Below, in pieces: positions 47,890 through 59,264 of a stretch of DNA of 64,000 bases. The notes below the pieces were generated by a model, which worked only from the letters and a program-made list of their open reading frames with translations, was not told where the DNA came from and did no database searches. A program made the translations under genes and the position numbers. The stretch is from Oopsacas minuta (taxonomy: Eukaryota; Porifera; Hexactinellida; Lyssacinosida; Leucopsacidae), in assembly GCA_024704765.1 (NCBI GenBank), contig JAKMXF010000177.1:372001-436000 (forward strand), read 5' to 3'. How positions within the stretch are numbered: position 1 is the stretch's first letter; every line of letters begins with the position of its first letter.

Positions 47890-50800
47890 TGGTGGGAATA
47901 TTTAGATTCTTGGCCTTATTGTTAAGTAACAATTGGCTACTGTTGTCAAAAGTGAATGGAATAAGCCTTTTCCTTCTGTACAACAATCGAAACACTTATA
48001 ATCCAAGTCTTCAAACTCCTCATTATCAAGTTTAAGAAGAGTTAGCTGGATTAAAATTGATCCTGAATCCGATCGTAGAAATCATTGAGAACTGGCGAAC
48101 GTTCAATATTTGTAAACACTTTCCAGATTGTAAAAACAGAATTAAGAACTTGTTTAGATGGACATTTAAGTCCTCCACGATCTAAGAGTTGAATCAGCGA
48201 AAAATTAAAATCTGTGTATCTTCTATTTCTATAGACTTATCCTCAGTTAGTAGAGAGTAACATTCTGGGCACAATTCTGAAGTTTTAGTTAATTTCCTTA
48301 TCAAAGAAAAAGCTGCATACCCCCCGATGAAAGCTAGGGCTTGTCTTGTATCAGAATTCGGGGGCAAATCTTCAAAAGAGAGAACACATGTAAAGTGATT
48401 AACATCTATCTTATCACCGCAACTAGTTGTACAACCAAGATCAATAGCGTTTTCCTGGATTTGAAATGTACTGATAAATTCCATAAAGGAGCCTCTATCT
48501 TTACAGTCATAATCTTTCCTATGATATAACTTGAGAATATTGGACAGTTTTAGTACTCTTTCATTTTCTAGTACTTGACATACAGAAACATTATAGTTTG
48601 ATCCTGACATCTGTCGATATAATTCAAAATGGTGTTCAATTGGATCATTTAGTATAAAAAATGACAATACATAAGAGAATCCACATTCTCCAGTCATATA
48701 TTCTACAAGTTTTGGTAGAGCAATGGTTGAATGGCGAAAGCTAGCAAAGGTCTGAGCTGTTAGTTTTCCTCGTGTAAATGGTAATCTTCTCCAGTACTCT
48801 AGCCAACGAACTATTATAGATGTATAATTAAACCTGGGATCATCCTGCACAAGTGGTAGAGAATCTCGATCATTGAGACGAACGCCCTTCCAAGGAGTAT
48901 TGACATTGAAAAGCTTCCAGACTTGACAAATCAAAGCTATAAGGCCGCCAGCCTGATTGCTTTGAATAAAATCTTTCGATTGATGTAAGGTCAAGGCAGC
49001 TACCTTAGTGTAATCTAATATCCGAAGTGCAAGCTTAACGTTCTGTTTATCTAGGACAGATGGCCAGCATGATTTGAAATTTAACTTTGGCGCTAGTTTT
49101 GCAACAGAAAATTGGTATAATTTGAATAGTAGCCTCAAATCCTAAATTAGAAGAAATGGAATAAAAGGTGTAGATGAATTATCTTAATAATTAAAAATAC
49201 CTGAAAAGATGCTTTTGACAATCGTACTGGGTGAGTAGAATTGGAAATATCTTCAAAGTTTGGGTAAAAGAATGTACAGTTATCATCTTATTGATTGACT
49301 CAAATATTCCTAATAGACTTGATAAAGTGTACAAAATCAAAACTAGATAAAGAGAGCTTCCACTACCATTGGGATGAGGGACACAGCGTAGAAGATCTGC
49401 ATTATTCCCAAGTAACTTGAAAAGATTCACATTCAAAGGATAGTTATCTGAGACAATCGCATCTACAATTAATCCACACTTTTCGATATCACAAATTATT
49501 CACTGAGTAATTGGAAGTAAATCTGTTGCTTTAGGATTGGTTAGTGGGAACAAACGTACAACACGAGACCATTTCTTGTACAAGCTGGTTACCATACAGC
49601 ATAAAGTAGTCTTGGCTACTTCTATCTCATCTGATTTTGAACATTCTGCAGTACCAATAAACTTTCCTCCTTAAAACACAAAATATATAGAATGACATCA
49701 TGAATTGAAATAATACAGCAGCGAACCTTTATAACTAATGCAAGATTTCCATGAATCTCATCGATATTAAGGCAAACATGACGTCATACTGATTAAATTC
49801 GGTTATTTCTGCTCTGAGATAAGTCAAGAAATCCGTATCAAGCCCAAATGTAGAATATAACCGAAATAATGATGATTCGTGAGGCAGAGAAACACAATCC
49901 ATATTACGAAGTTGTCTGTAACAAGCGGAAGATGATAAATGACACTCTACAGATAATATCATTGTAACCATATTATACAGGTGACGTGTTTTCTTTACAG
50001 TAGAGTTTTCTAGCTGGCCCAAAATAAAATAGAGCTGGGATAATAGGTTGGGGAACTTGTAGGTACCTAGAACCATAAGATAACTTGTAATTGTACTCAC
50101 ATGAATTTAGATTTTATATATTATGCATCCTACCTGACTGATCGAATACTTGTTCAGCAGAGAAATAGCTTGTTTCATGGAAGAAATGCAATGTGAAAGC
50201 TCTAAATCGATTGTAAAAAGTTGGGTAATGTTCGAAACAATATTCATAAACTGTACAGTGTATAGGGAATGTCTTACCAATATCAACTGCATTATACTCA
50301 GTGTAATTAGACAATTCATCAATCAATGTAGAGATCTGACGCATATCACAAATAGATTTGATTGATAGATTCACTAATATCCCATGATGGTAACATCTCA
50401 CTTGAAGAAATGTATCAATAGTAAACTATCTTGTACAGAAATAACTCCACTATTTGTTGTTAGATGGACGATACGAGTACTAATTACGTGCCCATATTCC
50501 AAATAATCCATTCTTGAGGGATCTTTATGTTATGTGATTTAGTCTTTATGTGTCATCTAAATTAGAGACAGTGAATTTTCTCTGCTCTTCTTCAATACAT
50601 CAACTCTCTGTTTAATTGCCTATATAGTACAATACCATAAAACATGTAAGAATACAACTTAAATATTTGACACAACTTGACATACTTGGATCTGTAAATC
50701 ACATTCCTTTTTGTCTCTATCAAGCCTTCGGTATTTAATGGTGAGATCATTAAGACGATCAGGGCAACCAAGAAGATATTTAGGTATTGCACCTTTCTTC

Positions 50801-51150
50801 AGAGTAGCCTTTATTGATCGTGTCTTCGCTTGATTGTCAATGTCAAGATAAGTTTGCGTGTCAACTATATCATCAGAATCAAAGTGCTTAGCACAAACAA
50901 AAATGTTTTTCATCGTTTGAAGATCTATCATATAATTACACATTACGTAATGATAAATTAAGCCTCAACCGTAGAATTATAATTTTCATTTATACCCAAG
51001 TTCTAAAGAAATACTTACCATCTCTCTCTATGCAGAAATCGTTTCCACTTATGGACGATATCTTGCGGCCCAGAAGGAATGTGAAACACTGCAACACCAC
51101 TATGATCATTGTAGTATCCAGTAGTACATCTGGGAGCAGAACACGAGCTA
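47890..51150 (-). pseudogene. P-element/THAP9-like transposon gene, decayed
   Basis: A - strand relic of a P-type transposase, a GTP-dependent RNase H-like enzyme with an N-terminal THAP zinc finger. THAP first half at 51150-51018 (CSAPRC, FHIPSG, KWKRFLHR), second half at 50931-50690 (VCAKHFDSDD, LKKGAIPKYL). Next come the P-family HSPxAYRxLR-like segment (LSSSACYRQLRNMDCVSLPH) near 49920, RNase H-like pieces at 49670-49500 and 49490-49440 (VSDNYPLN), a DFVHFIKSIRN motif near 49340 readable only after a frame change and then stopped, and 49138-48194 with NDPIEHHFELYRQ (catalytic Glu region). The DRGGLKCPS tail near 48180 is again out of frame. THAP half-exon phases do not match simply. Some breaks may be introns, but the stops and frame changes indicate a dead element. 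Ends were not found. Confidence 0.78.
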
Positions 51151-51318
51151 GGTATGTGCCAAAGAAATAAATAAACAATGAGCTAATATTATAAAAGCAA
51201 AATATGTTAAAATGATTAGAAATTGAATTTTGAATTACATAAATTAACAATACAAATCTCAGGAAATTATTGATAAACCTGACAACAATATCAGTTTTAT
51301 TCAAAAAATATATATTTA

Positions 51319-51480
51319 CCAAGGTTGAAACCGCTCAAACCGAATATCAGTATTCATGAATAGTAGCCTAACCGAATACTGATATTATTCGGTTAGGGCC
51401 AATCGAATACTGAATATTGAACTATTTGCCAAATAATATTCAGTTGAACCGAATATTGAACTATTCGGTTGCCACCTTGA
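51319..51480. repeat. Palindromic/tandem AT-rich repeat
   Basis: Repeats of accgaatatcagtat / accgaatactgatatt words between a caaggttgaaaccg start and a cggttgccaccttg end, which are inverted copies of each other. It lies just upstream of the THAP segment and could be part of another small element. Confidence 0.55.
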
Positions 51481-52134
51481 TATTTACATTATGCGTGTAT
51501 AAGAAAATCCCCTTCATCTTATCCCTGGTCCAAGCACATTTAGCTCAGTGAAATTGCCTCATGTTTAGTAGGCTATGTTATCATATAATTCTTAATTTGG
51601 AAAAATGCTAACACTGTAAAACGAATAATATTGATCTAGGATATCAAAGTTCAATTATGAATTAGTAGAAAATATAATTTTGTACAATAAATATATCAAA
51701 ATGTTGTCATGATAAAGTTAGCTAGTTCTTGCGTTACAGCTGAAACCATGGATTGCACTTCTATGTCAATATTCACTAATAACTCGACTTCAAATTGTCT
51801 CACTACAGTACCATCATGAATTACAAACTCGCTACAACCTTGATTAATAGAACAGTAACCTGCCTGACGTACGGGAGACTGTCTGTCCTAATACAGGCTA
51901 GGAAAGGGTGGATTTAGAGGGACAGATATTAGAATGGTTACAACATGGTATTTAGAAGAATTTATTAAATTACGTAATACGAAAGTTAAGTTGGATAATG
52001 GGAGGTATGTTACTATATTTACAAAATAGAATTTCTGAGACTGCTGCATGCACTCTACAGTGAGTGAGTGTATACGTATAATAAAATTTGTTGAAGTTAG
52101 CTAATTAATATTATAGTATATTCAGTAATGATTC
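51481..52134. other. Intergenic, nothing recognised
   Basis: AT-rich, no open frame of note. Words near 51520-51580 (ccctggtccaagcacattt, gcctcatgtttagtaggcta) also occur inverted near 47610-47660, so it includes an old repeat. Confidence 0.5.
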
Positions 52135-52578
52135 TCAGGAGGTATTGTGTTTATCTTTATCTCTGCTAATTACTGGAATTGTATTGCTGCTACTAGTACT
52201 ACTGCTACTACTTGAGATACTAGAGGTATCATCACTAGATTCTGATTCTGTATCACTACTAGTTTGAGAACTGAGATCTGACAAGTCATCTGCTCTAGGG
52301 AACTGTAGAGTTTTCTTAACAATTACTCTGGGTTTCTTTGATGGAGGTTCTATGCCTATATCTGGGAGCTTAGATTTCTCAATGATATTCTCTTCAATTT
52401 TATTATCTAATAGTTTAGACCGAGTTACTCTTGATGAATATGTTCTCTTATTAGTGCACTGAAATGTAAAGTGACCAAACTGTAAGCATTTCTGGCATTT
52501 GTATCTGCTTGAATCTTGGACTAATTTCTTTCGAGCGAGATTAGATTGAGCTAACCTTGACGCTTGTTTAGATGCCAT
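52135..52578 (-). CDS. ZCCHC10: ZCCHC10-like zinc-knuckle protein
   Basis: 147 residues from the preferred Met at 52578 (MASKQASRLAQ); the frame is open to 52647, but those 23 residues look like 5' leader. One CCHC knuckle, CQKCLQFGHFTFQC (C-x2-C-x4-H-x4-C), is followed by TNKRTYSSR, as in ZCCHC10, where the knuckle is followed by a GKRKY-type motif. Then come a basic patch (PSKKPRVIVKK) and a long Ser/Asp/Glu tail. This layout (knuckle, basic linker, Ser-rich acidic C-terminus) is typical of the family, a nuclear protein of little-known function, presumably RNA-binding. No intron in the coding part. Compared with human ZCCHC10 it is somewhat shorter. Confidence 0.85.
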   Translation of the reverse strand: MASKQASRLAQSNLARKKLVQDSSRYKCQKCLQFGHFTFQCTNKRTYSSRVTRSKLLDNKIEENIIEKSKLPDIGIEPPSKKPRVIVKKTLQFPRADDLSDLSSQTSSDTESESSDDTSSISSSSSSTSSSNTIPVISRDKDKHNTS

Positions 52579-52647
52579 CTTAAATAGCAGGATAATATTA
52601 TTGTTGTGAGCTTGAAGATTAGTAAACTGCTTGTCTACTATAAACAC

Positions 52648-53426
52648 TGTACTAGGACTATTATTTTACTGTTATTATTATTATTAAGGTTGTGTTTAGT
52701 CCTGAAGAAAAAGGTTTTAGACGAAGAGTGGAAAGTGTTTTACCGTCAAAACCTGACAATACTCTCACTAATATGCTAAAATATTTCTTAAGTAATATCC
52801 TAAAGCATAAATATGTAGAGATGATAACCAGCCTAATTACAGTAGATAATATAATGGATATAGTGATAATTTTGTTAGTTGATTCTTGTCCCTGACTACA
52901 GTATACGGTATACCCCATACAAAATTTATTGGATATAGTGATACTGAGGCCCAAATATCCATGCCCCAGCGTTATAACTATATCTATCATATACTGTAGT
53001 GATTAAAGTGTTTCAAAAATCTAATGTGTGATTAAATATGTATAAATATATAGCACAAGGAAACTGTTAGTGATACAAATTTATCTCTCAAGATTAAGTT
53101 AGACCTAACCTATCATTGTAAATAAGAATAATTGGAAAGACATTATTTGCCTGTTCTGAGTTGATTGAATTTGTAATGTTTGTTAACATTTAAAAAAAAT
53201 GAGAAAACACTTGAAAGTTTGTCAGTTAATTCTTATAATTCGAGAAATATAGGCCAATCAGGGCATTTGATTAGGGTAATTATCTCTGGCCTATCCAAGT
53301 ATAACTACAATGAAGCTATAGGACACATGGTTACAGAATTACAGCTGTTTTAAAATAATCGAAACAATTTTTCTTGTATTCCAAATTAAAACACTGGTAC
53401 TTAGTAACGTTCTTCAATCTAGTCCA
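52648..53426. other. Intergenic, nothing recognised
   Basis: Upstream of the ZCCHC10-like gene. Short overlapping frames at 52661-52990 and 52692-52895 have no recognisable motif. AT-rich without repeats of note. Confidence 0.5.
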
Positions 53427-53443
53427 CAGTGGGCATTTTTGGG
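53422..53443 (+). repeat. Target duplication TAGTC plus RSS-like end of RAG1-like element 2
   Basis: 53422-53426 is TAGTC and the transposon begins at 53427 with CACAGTGGGCATTTTTG. TAGTC recurs directly after the other end (56400-56404). Confidence 0.94.
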
Positions 53444-56399
53444 GGGTGAAATGGAAATAGGAAAACCATGCAAGATAGAGATATATAATGCATTATTAGC
53501 CAATAGGAAATTACCCCTGAGAAAACGATTTCTTCATAAAAAAAAATCTAGGTCATCTCATTAAAAAGTTATGACGTCATTGACACCTTTCATATTATCA
53601 TAAATTATAGTTTTTGAGCTTAAAATTCAGTTACTAGAGGCGATAGAAAGCTTATTTTGGATCATAGACACACATTTAACATACCCACATTTTAATAGTA
53701 TCTTATGCTTCCATCTATTTCAATCATTATTTATTAGCAAGTTAATTGTGAGAAAAGAATTTCTTGGTCTGGAGGTTCAGAAGAGTGTTTTCTTGCTTGC
53801 TTTAGTAAATTTTCTATACACATTGAGGACAGGATCACTATTACACATCAGTCGTATAAAGATATCTCGAGTATTCAGAGAAAACGACATTTTTCGGGCA
53901 AGGTGTTCGCGATACCTTCGAACGAGTTTGTTTGAAACTTCAACTGCTTCTTCAGAGAAGACTTTAAGTCCATGGCTATTGTTACAAGTTCTAATGAGTT
54001 CTGAAGAATGGGCTAGCAATTTATGCAAGGTTGGACTGATGTTTGCCCAAGGGAACCTGATTACAATGTATTCGTATGTGTCCTTGCAAAGAATATCCAG
54101 TCTTTCAGTGTTTATCTCTCGGTCGCTGTTGTAAATACGCAAACATACTGAAAGGTTAGTGTGGATGACCTTTATATTTTCATGGTATTCTGTTGGTATC
54201 AAGGAACAAACCCAGTAAAGAAATTGGTTTTTGTCCAAGAAACAATTTCGAGCAACATTGCCAGTTGATGTAGTGCCACCATCACTGCTGGGTTGATCAA
54301 TCTTCATACCAGTCTTTTCCATCAATAAGCCTTAAACAAACTTCATTGAGTTTTTTATGCCTAAGGATGATGGTGACCACTTCCTTACACCTGATTGCAG
54401 ATGATAAACGAGGGTCATAACCATCTGAAGATGCACAAATATGAATGTAATGGAGAAGAGCAAATTATATCGATGTCGGAAATAGGTTGGTGAGTCAATC
54501 CAAGATGGTCATTGGAACTTAGAGATAGAAATTCTACTTCATTCACACTTTGAAACAGTTCTTTAGCCGATGTTATTGAACGATTAATAGGAAAACCATC
54601 TCGTATAAGTTCGACATCATGCAGTTGTTTGAAAGTCGCAGTACAGAGTTGGCAGTGAGCACCACCGGCTCCAGATAGAATTCCTGCCATTTTTCCATCG
54701 AACATGGTCCTGAGCAGTTTTATCCTCACAAGTCCTTGCGAGAGTGGTATCCCATTTTCTTCCATGTCTGCTACGTAAGGATTGATATAAGTATCCATTA
54801 GATGACGTACATTTTCGCTATTTTCTTTGGCAGCTAGTAAAGTGACTGGGCGAATCTGAAATTGTGAGTTGGGCCTTTCGTTTTCCCAAATAAGTTTGTT
54901 TGCCCTGTCGTGAATAGCGAGAGGTTTGAAAGCAAAGAGAATGAAATTTTTGGAACCAATATCTGGTGACTCTTGAATCTGATTATAAACTTGATGGGAT
55001 CCAGATCCATCCAAACCATCTGTTGCAGAAAATGTCAACGGGAATTCAAATTCAGAATCTGTGGGAAGTGATTCGAGTAGGCGGGAAATTGTCTGTTTGA
55101 TGATAGAGATGTAAGATATCCCTACTCCCATAGGTGCATCAGACACATTGCGGATAAAAATGAATTCCTTCTCCAGAGTAATATCTGCTCGATACTGGGA
55201 AATTAGCTCATACTTAGGGAATAGTACATTGCCTGACTTACAAAGTCTCCTCAATTCAATGTACTTTCGCTTACCTATTTCCAGTTGCCCTAGGAGGAAC
55301 GTAGACTTAGCGATTGAGATGTGTGTCTTTATATTGCCTTGAAATGTGCCTTTGCTGACTATTTCCAGACAGAAGGAACTGGTGGAGTAATCTCCTGAAG
55401 AAGATGAGACAAATTGCAGAGCCATGGCTGCCATCGTTTTGCTATCCACGTTCTCACTAGCTGCTAAGCTTTTAATCAGGGCTAAAAGAGGTTCCAGACG
55501 TACCCTTTGTCCTTTAATCGTTAATTCTAGGAGTGGTTTCCTGATAGCCTTTGCATGAACATGATTAGGAGTACAAATATCACCTTCAGACGATAACCGC
55601 CTCTTCTCTGCCAATGTTGAATTGTCAAAGAATATCATATCATCCCATGTATTTAGGTCGTTTCTTTTACGAAATATCTCTCTATCACCCTTCAACTCAA
55701 CGAATTTGTATCGGATACAACTATAATATTTATCATCAAGTTGCTGACTATCCATAAATACGATTGTTGCATCTCTGACAGATTTACGTGAGGATAGAAA
55801 GCCAAAAGCTTCCTTGTTATTCATAATGCTAATATTTCATAGGGAAATTTTACATTAAAGTTACACCCATTCAAATGAATGTTTGATACTTTGGGCGCCC
55901 TCCGGCGGGCCTAAACTATTATATTTTTTGAATGTATTATTATAACCTACATTTTAAGACCAGTGAGAGTTCACGCAACGAAACGCCACAACAAGTTTCA
56001 GCATAAAATATCCTGTGGACGCCGAAAAAAATGTCCTAAATAGTCATCGCGTTTTATCTAGTTTTAGAATAGAAAGTTAGAAACCAAACGACATTTCAAG
56101 ATGTAAATTAGATACTTGAAATATAAATGTTTCATTATTGTAAAGGAATTCTTTCTTCTTAGTTACAAGTGCTAAAAATATAACTATGAAACTTGATCGA
56201 TTTTGATATACCACACAACAGAAATTCCAATTACAAGAAGCCGCAAATATTCATCACCATAACAACCAATTTACTTGTTGAATCAGAATGAAATTACTAA
56301 TTTCTAGGTTTGAAACGATTGTGAATTCAATGATAAAAAGGAAATACAATTCTGAGGGGGTAAAAATTTCATGCTATTTCCAGCAAAAAGCCCACTGTG
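53427..56399 (-). mobile_element. RAG1-like (Transib/RAG superfamily) transposon, copy 2
   Basis: A complete 2,973-bp element. The ends begin CACAGTGGGCATTTTTG (left, 53427) and CACAGTGGGCTTTTTG (right, read on the - strand from 56399). Perfect 5-bp TAGTC flanks (53422-53426, 56400-56404). Inside is one RAG1-like transposase on the - strand, largely open, with non-coding margins of about 350 and 575 bp. No second protein such as a RAG2-like kelch protein fits. The terminal ten bases are identical to those of copy 1 (6558-9686). Confidence 0.95.
53777..55824 (-). pseudogene. RAG1-core-like transposase, copy 2 (frameshifted in the middle)
   Basis: A DDE recombinase resembling the RAG1 core. 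The first 469 residues (55824-54415) are uninterrupted; after two or three frame changes at 54414-54326, the rest (54325-53777) is open. Landmarks: Asp269 in TDGLDGSGSH (RAG1 Asp600 region), ERPNSQFQIRPVTLL (RAG1 has KPNSELCCKPLCLML), Asp376 in MFDGKMAG (Asp708), CQLCTAT (RAG1 CTLCDAT zinc Cys pair), GGTTSTGNVARN (Transib/RAG1 GN.AR motif), LHKLLAH (RAG1 FHKTLAH zinc His pair), and SEEAVEVSNKLVRRYREH, whose Glu at 53941-53939 matches Glu962. The Asp-Asp difference is 107 (RAG1 108) and Asp-Glu about 253 (RAG1 254). No RING or nonamer-binding domain is recognised at the N-terminus. Confidence 0.92.
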
Positions 56400-56404
56400 T
56401 AGTC
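56384..56404 (-). repeat. RSS-like end of RAG1-like element 2 plus target duplication
   Basis: Read on the - strand from 56399: CACAGTGGGCTTTTTG. The next five + strand bases are TAGTC, identical to 53422-53426. Confidence 0.94.
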
Positions 56405-57399
56405 TTAGAGAAAGGAAAATGCCCTTAGAATTTTGATTTGCGCTATATTTCGCGAGTTTAAAGGAAAACTGACAAAAGTCAAGAAGGTATTAATTCTCAC
56501 TCTGAAAATGCAAAATTGTTATATGTAAAAATTTGATGATCATGACAAGTTCACCCAAATATGAACAAATTACGAAATTACAGAGTAGGTCAAAGGAACT
56601 CAAACCTAGATTTAGTCTAAGGTTTTGGCCAGTCATGACGTATTAGACAAGACTTTTGATTCGGGGTTTCCACCACATAGACAAAACTCACTAATCCAAT
56701 TATTATCCCTTCAGTTTTGCTGAGCTAGAAAAACAGTTACAGATATTGCTAAGTCATAAAATGTAGCATACCTTAATATGGATATATCTATGCAATTAAT
56801 CGGTAGCTGTATGTATTTAGATATATAATTGTAAGTTCGGAATTGATGGTTCAAAATTCGAAATCACTCAATTACAAAAGTATAATCGTTGAAACCAAGT
56901 TTCTGAGACAATTTAGAAATTTGTTTACCTTATATTCATAAAAACAACAGTACATTTACATATGAATAATTCAAAAGTGTGATAATCGGATTCAGCATAT
57001 TCGATATATTTGGTCAAGTATTATTTAGTTCTGTTTACTTTCTTGATAAACATGATAAATACCATAGATGTTGATGACCTCAAACGTGTTCATCAAATCA
57101 CACATGCCCGCTATATTCCTCCCTCTTCGTAGAATATCTAGTGTGGTTAATTGTCACAAATGATAATCATTTAAGTATTTTGGTAAACGTCTTTCTCGTT
57201 GAGGTCGTAAACTTAGATAGTGGTGTAAATCCTTCCGCTTTCCTAAGCGTCGAACTTGTAAACTAGAATCCAAATTTTTGGATAACTGTAACTGTGGATC
57301 AAAAGCAATTTAGATCCACTGTTGATTGAAATATCATATTTGTTGGAACTGTTTGGCAAAATATTGGCGTTACGACTGAATGAATAGTTTCACTTCTCA
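56405..57399. other. Intergenic with a dispersed repeat
   Basis: No gene. 56876-57065 is another copy of the dispersed repeat (gtttaccttatattcataaa, acatttacatatgaataat, cggattcagcatattcgat, cttgataaacatgataaata) seen at 36960-37130 and, inverted, at 58490-58640. Confidence 0.6.
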
Positions 57400-58320
57400 T
57401 TCACCTCCCACCTAACTCGGGGTTGTAGACGATTGACATGAACAATACCGATTCTACTATCCTTATTTTCAATTCGAACATCTACCAGTTCTCCAATTGT
57501 ATCGACACTCCCACCTGAGGTATAGAAAGTCATACACTGTCCCTGACTGTGAATCCTAGCGAATCTTTAGATTGGAATTCACATCATAGTTCTCTTTCGT
57601 CGACGTTGCGCTTGTCTCAATTGCCCTTCGACAAATGCACGAATATAGATTAGTTTCCTTCGTAAGAACGACGTTGGATTGTTTTCTACTGGGGTTATAA
57701 ATTGCGTTGTGCTGGGGGGATCTCGTCCATACATTAATTGAAATGGGGAAATTCCTGACTTACTTTAATGCTTTGAAGTGCAGCATGAAAATATTCTCCC
57801 AGTATTCATTTATTTCAACATAACAACGAAGAATTTGAAAAACAGTCCTGTTACTCCTTTCTACAAGAGAGTTCCGCTCCACACCTTGGTGACCAGCGTC
57901 ATCATGTACTTGACAAAGTCAATCTTGCTTCACTGTATCTGGGGCAATAAAGACACTCCGAAGATTGGAGAATGGCTCCATTTACTAATTGTAACTGAGA
58001 TTGCATTTGCGTAAAACCCTTTAGAACTGATTAATTCAACTTGATACCAGAGAATCAGAGAGGAGCGCACAATACAAAACTTAAGACAGGATCATCACGC
58101 TGTTGCTGTCTAATCATCTCCATTGTTGGAAACCTTGTGAGTTCCGTAAGTGAGTGGTCGTTATTTTCTGCTCCAGTTGGCTGATTAAATGAACGAAATA
58201 GTGCGTCTGCATTATCATTGTCTATTCCTTGTTGATAACGTATTACAAATTCATACTCCAGTAATATACCAGCCCATCGCATAATTTTCCGACACTTTAG
58301 TGTTTTGCCAACCACTCTAA
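57400..58320 (-). pseudogene. Ty3/gypsy retrotransposon remnant (RNase H and integrase pieces)
   Basis: 58315-58055 gives the end of the RNase H domain typical of Ty3/gypsy polyproteins (RKIMRWAGILLEYEFVIRYQ, then DNDNADAL, as in the usual EY.F.I.Y..G..N..ADALSR motif). About 57800-57600 gives late integrase pieces on the - strand (SGISPFQLMYGRDPPS, and FVEGQLRQAQRRRK). 57485-57410 gives the integrase C-terminal end VHVNRLQPRVRWE. The middle is deleted and several stops are present, so it is dead. No long terminal repeats were identified, and flanking dispersed repeats may hide the borders. Confidence 0.8.
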
Positions 58321-59264
58321 TGGCCTGTGATCAGTGAGTATTTCGATTGGCGCTCAATAAATGTCTAAAGCTGGCCCAGCAGGAAGTTCTGTACAATCTA
58401 TATTATTAAATTTCAATGATTGTTTGTCTGTTTGTTCGTCCGTTGTCAAGGAAAGGATTTGCGGTATGCAATTTTGAAATTGTCGCATAACTATGTATTT
58501 ATTGTGTTTATCAAGGAAGTAAATAGAATTCAATAAAACTTCACTAAAATATATCGAACATGCTGAATCCGATATTTACACTTTTGGATTAATCATATGT
58601 AAATTTAATGTTGTTTTTATGAATAGAAAGTAAACTAATTATCCAAATCTCAAAATACACGTCAGCCTTTGCTCTAAACGGCTACCCAGGGGTAACACAG
58701 CACGCTGAACCAGAATTTCAAGTTCCTCATATGTAAATTTATTGTTGTTTTATGAATATAAAGTAAACAAATTTCAATAGTGAGGTCGAATCATACTTTA
58801 ACGAGTATACTGGGGTAATAGAGTATGCTGAGTCCAAATATGGTATTATAAACAACATATTGTAAATATTTGTTTACCTTTAGGTACATACAGTAAACAA
58901 ATATCAATATTGTTGTAGAATCATACTTTCAACGTACTATACTGGTATACCCGAGTATGCTGAGTCTGAATATTGCAAGCAGCATCGATATTAATAAATC
59001 TCAATTGTTGTTTGGCTGTTTGTTTGTCAGTTGGATACCTCGAGGCGCAATGCCCTGAGTTTATCGCGAAGCGACAAGCCAAATGTACGTACTTGAAAAA
59101 ATGGATTTATTTAGGCTCAAATACAAATATATATGAAATTGATCCCATGTCTGTCATTTTATTATGATCGCCATTATACTTAGGGAAATATTCATCCCTA
59201 CCTCCTCGCTTCAGGAATATTATATTATTTAATCAAAACAAAATATACAATATAACAATAAAAT
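58321..59264. repeat. Cluster of dispersed repeats, no gene
   Basis: Contains at least three partial copies of the family also seen at 36590-37215, here mostly inverted (tattattaaatttcaatgat, gtttgtctgtttgttcgtcc, gttgtttttatgaatagaaa). Words agtatactggggtaatagag and agtatgctgagtc recur. 59030-59080 shares gatacctcgaggcgcaatgc with the inverted 36680-36710. No open frame of interest. Confidence 0.65.

Noticed and set aside
50990-51322. 110-residue hydrophobic open frame
   Set aside because: It overlaps the THAP first half (CSAPRC...FHIP) on the same strand in another frame. The THAP reading is the meaningful one.
53427-53470. RSS-type nonamer (AGGAAAACC, similar to ACAAAAACC) 27 bases after the CACAGTG at the left end of copy 2
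   Set aside because: The spacer is neither 12 nor 23, and none of the other three ends has a convincing nonamer. Likely chance.
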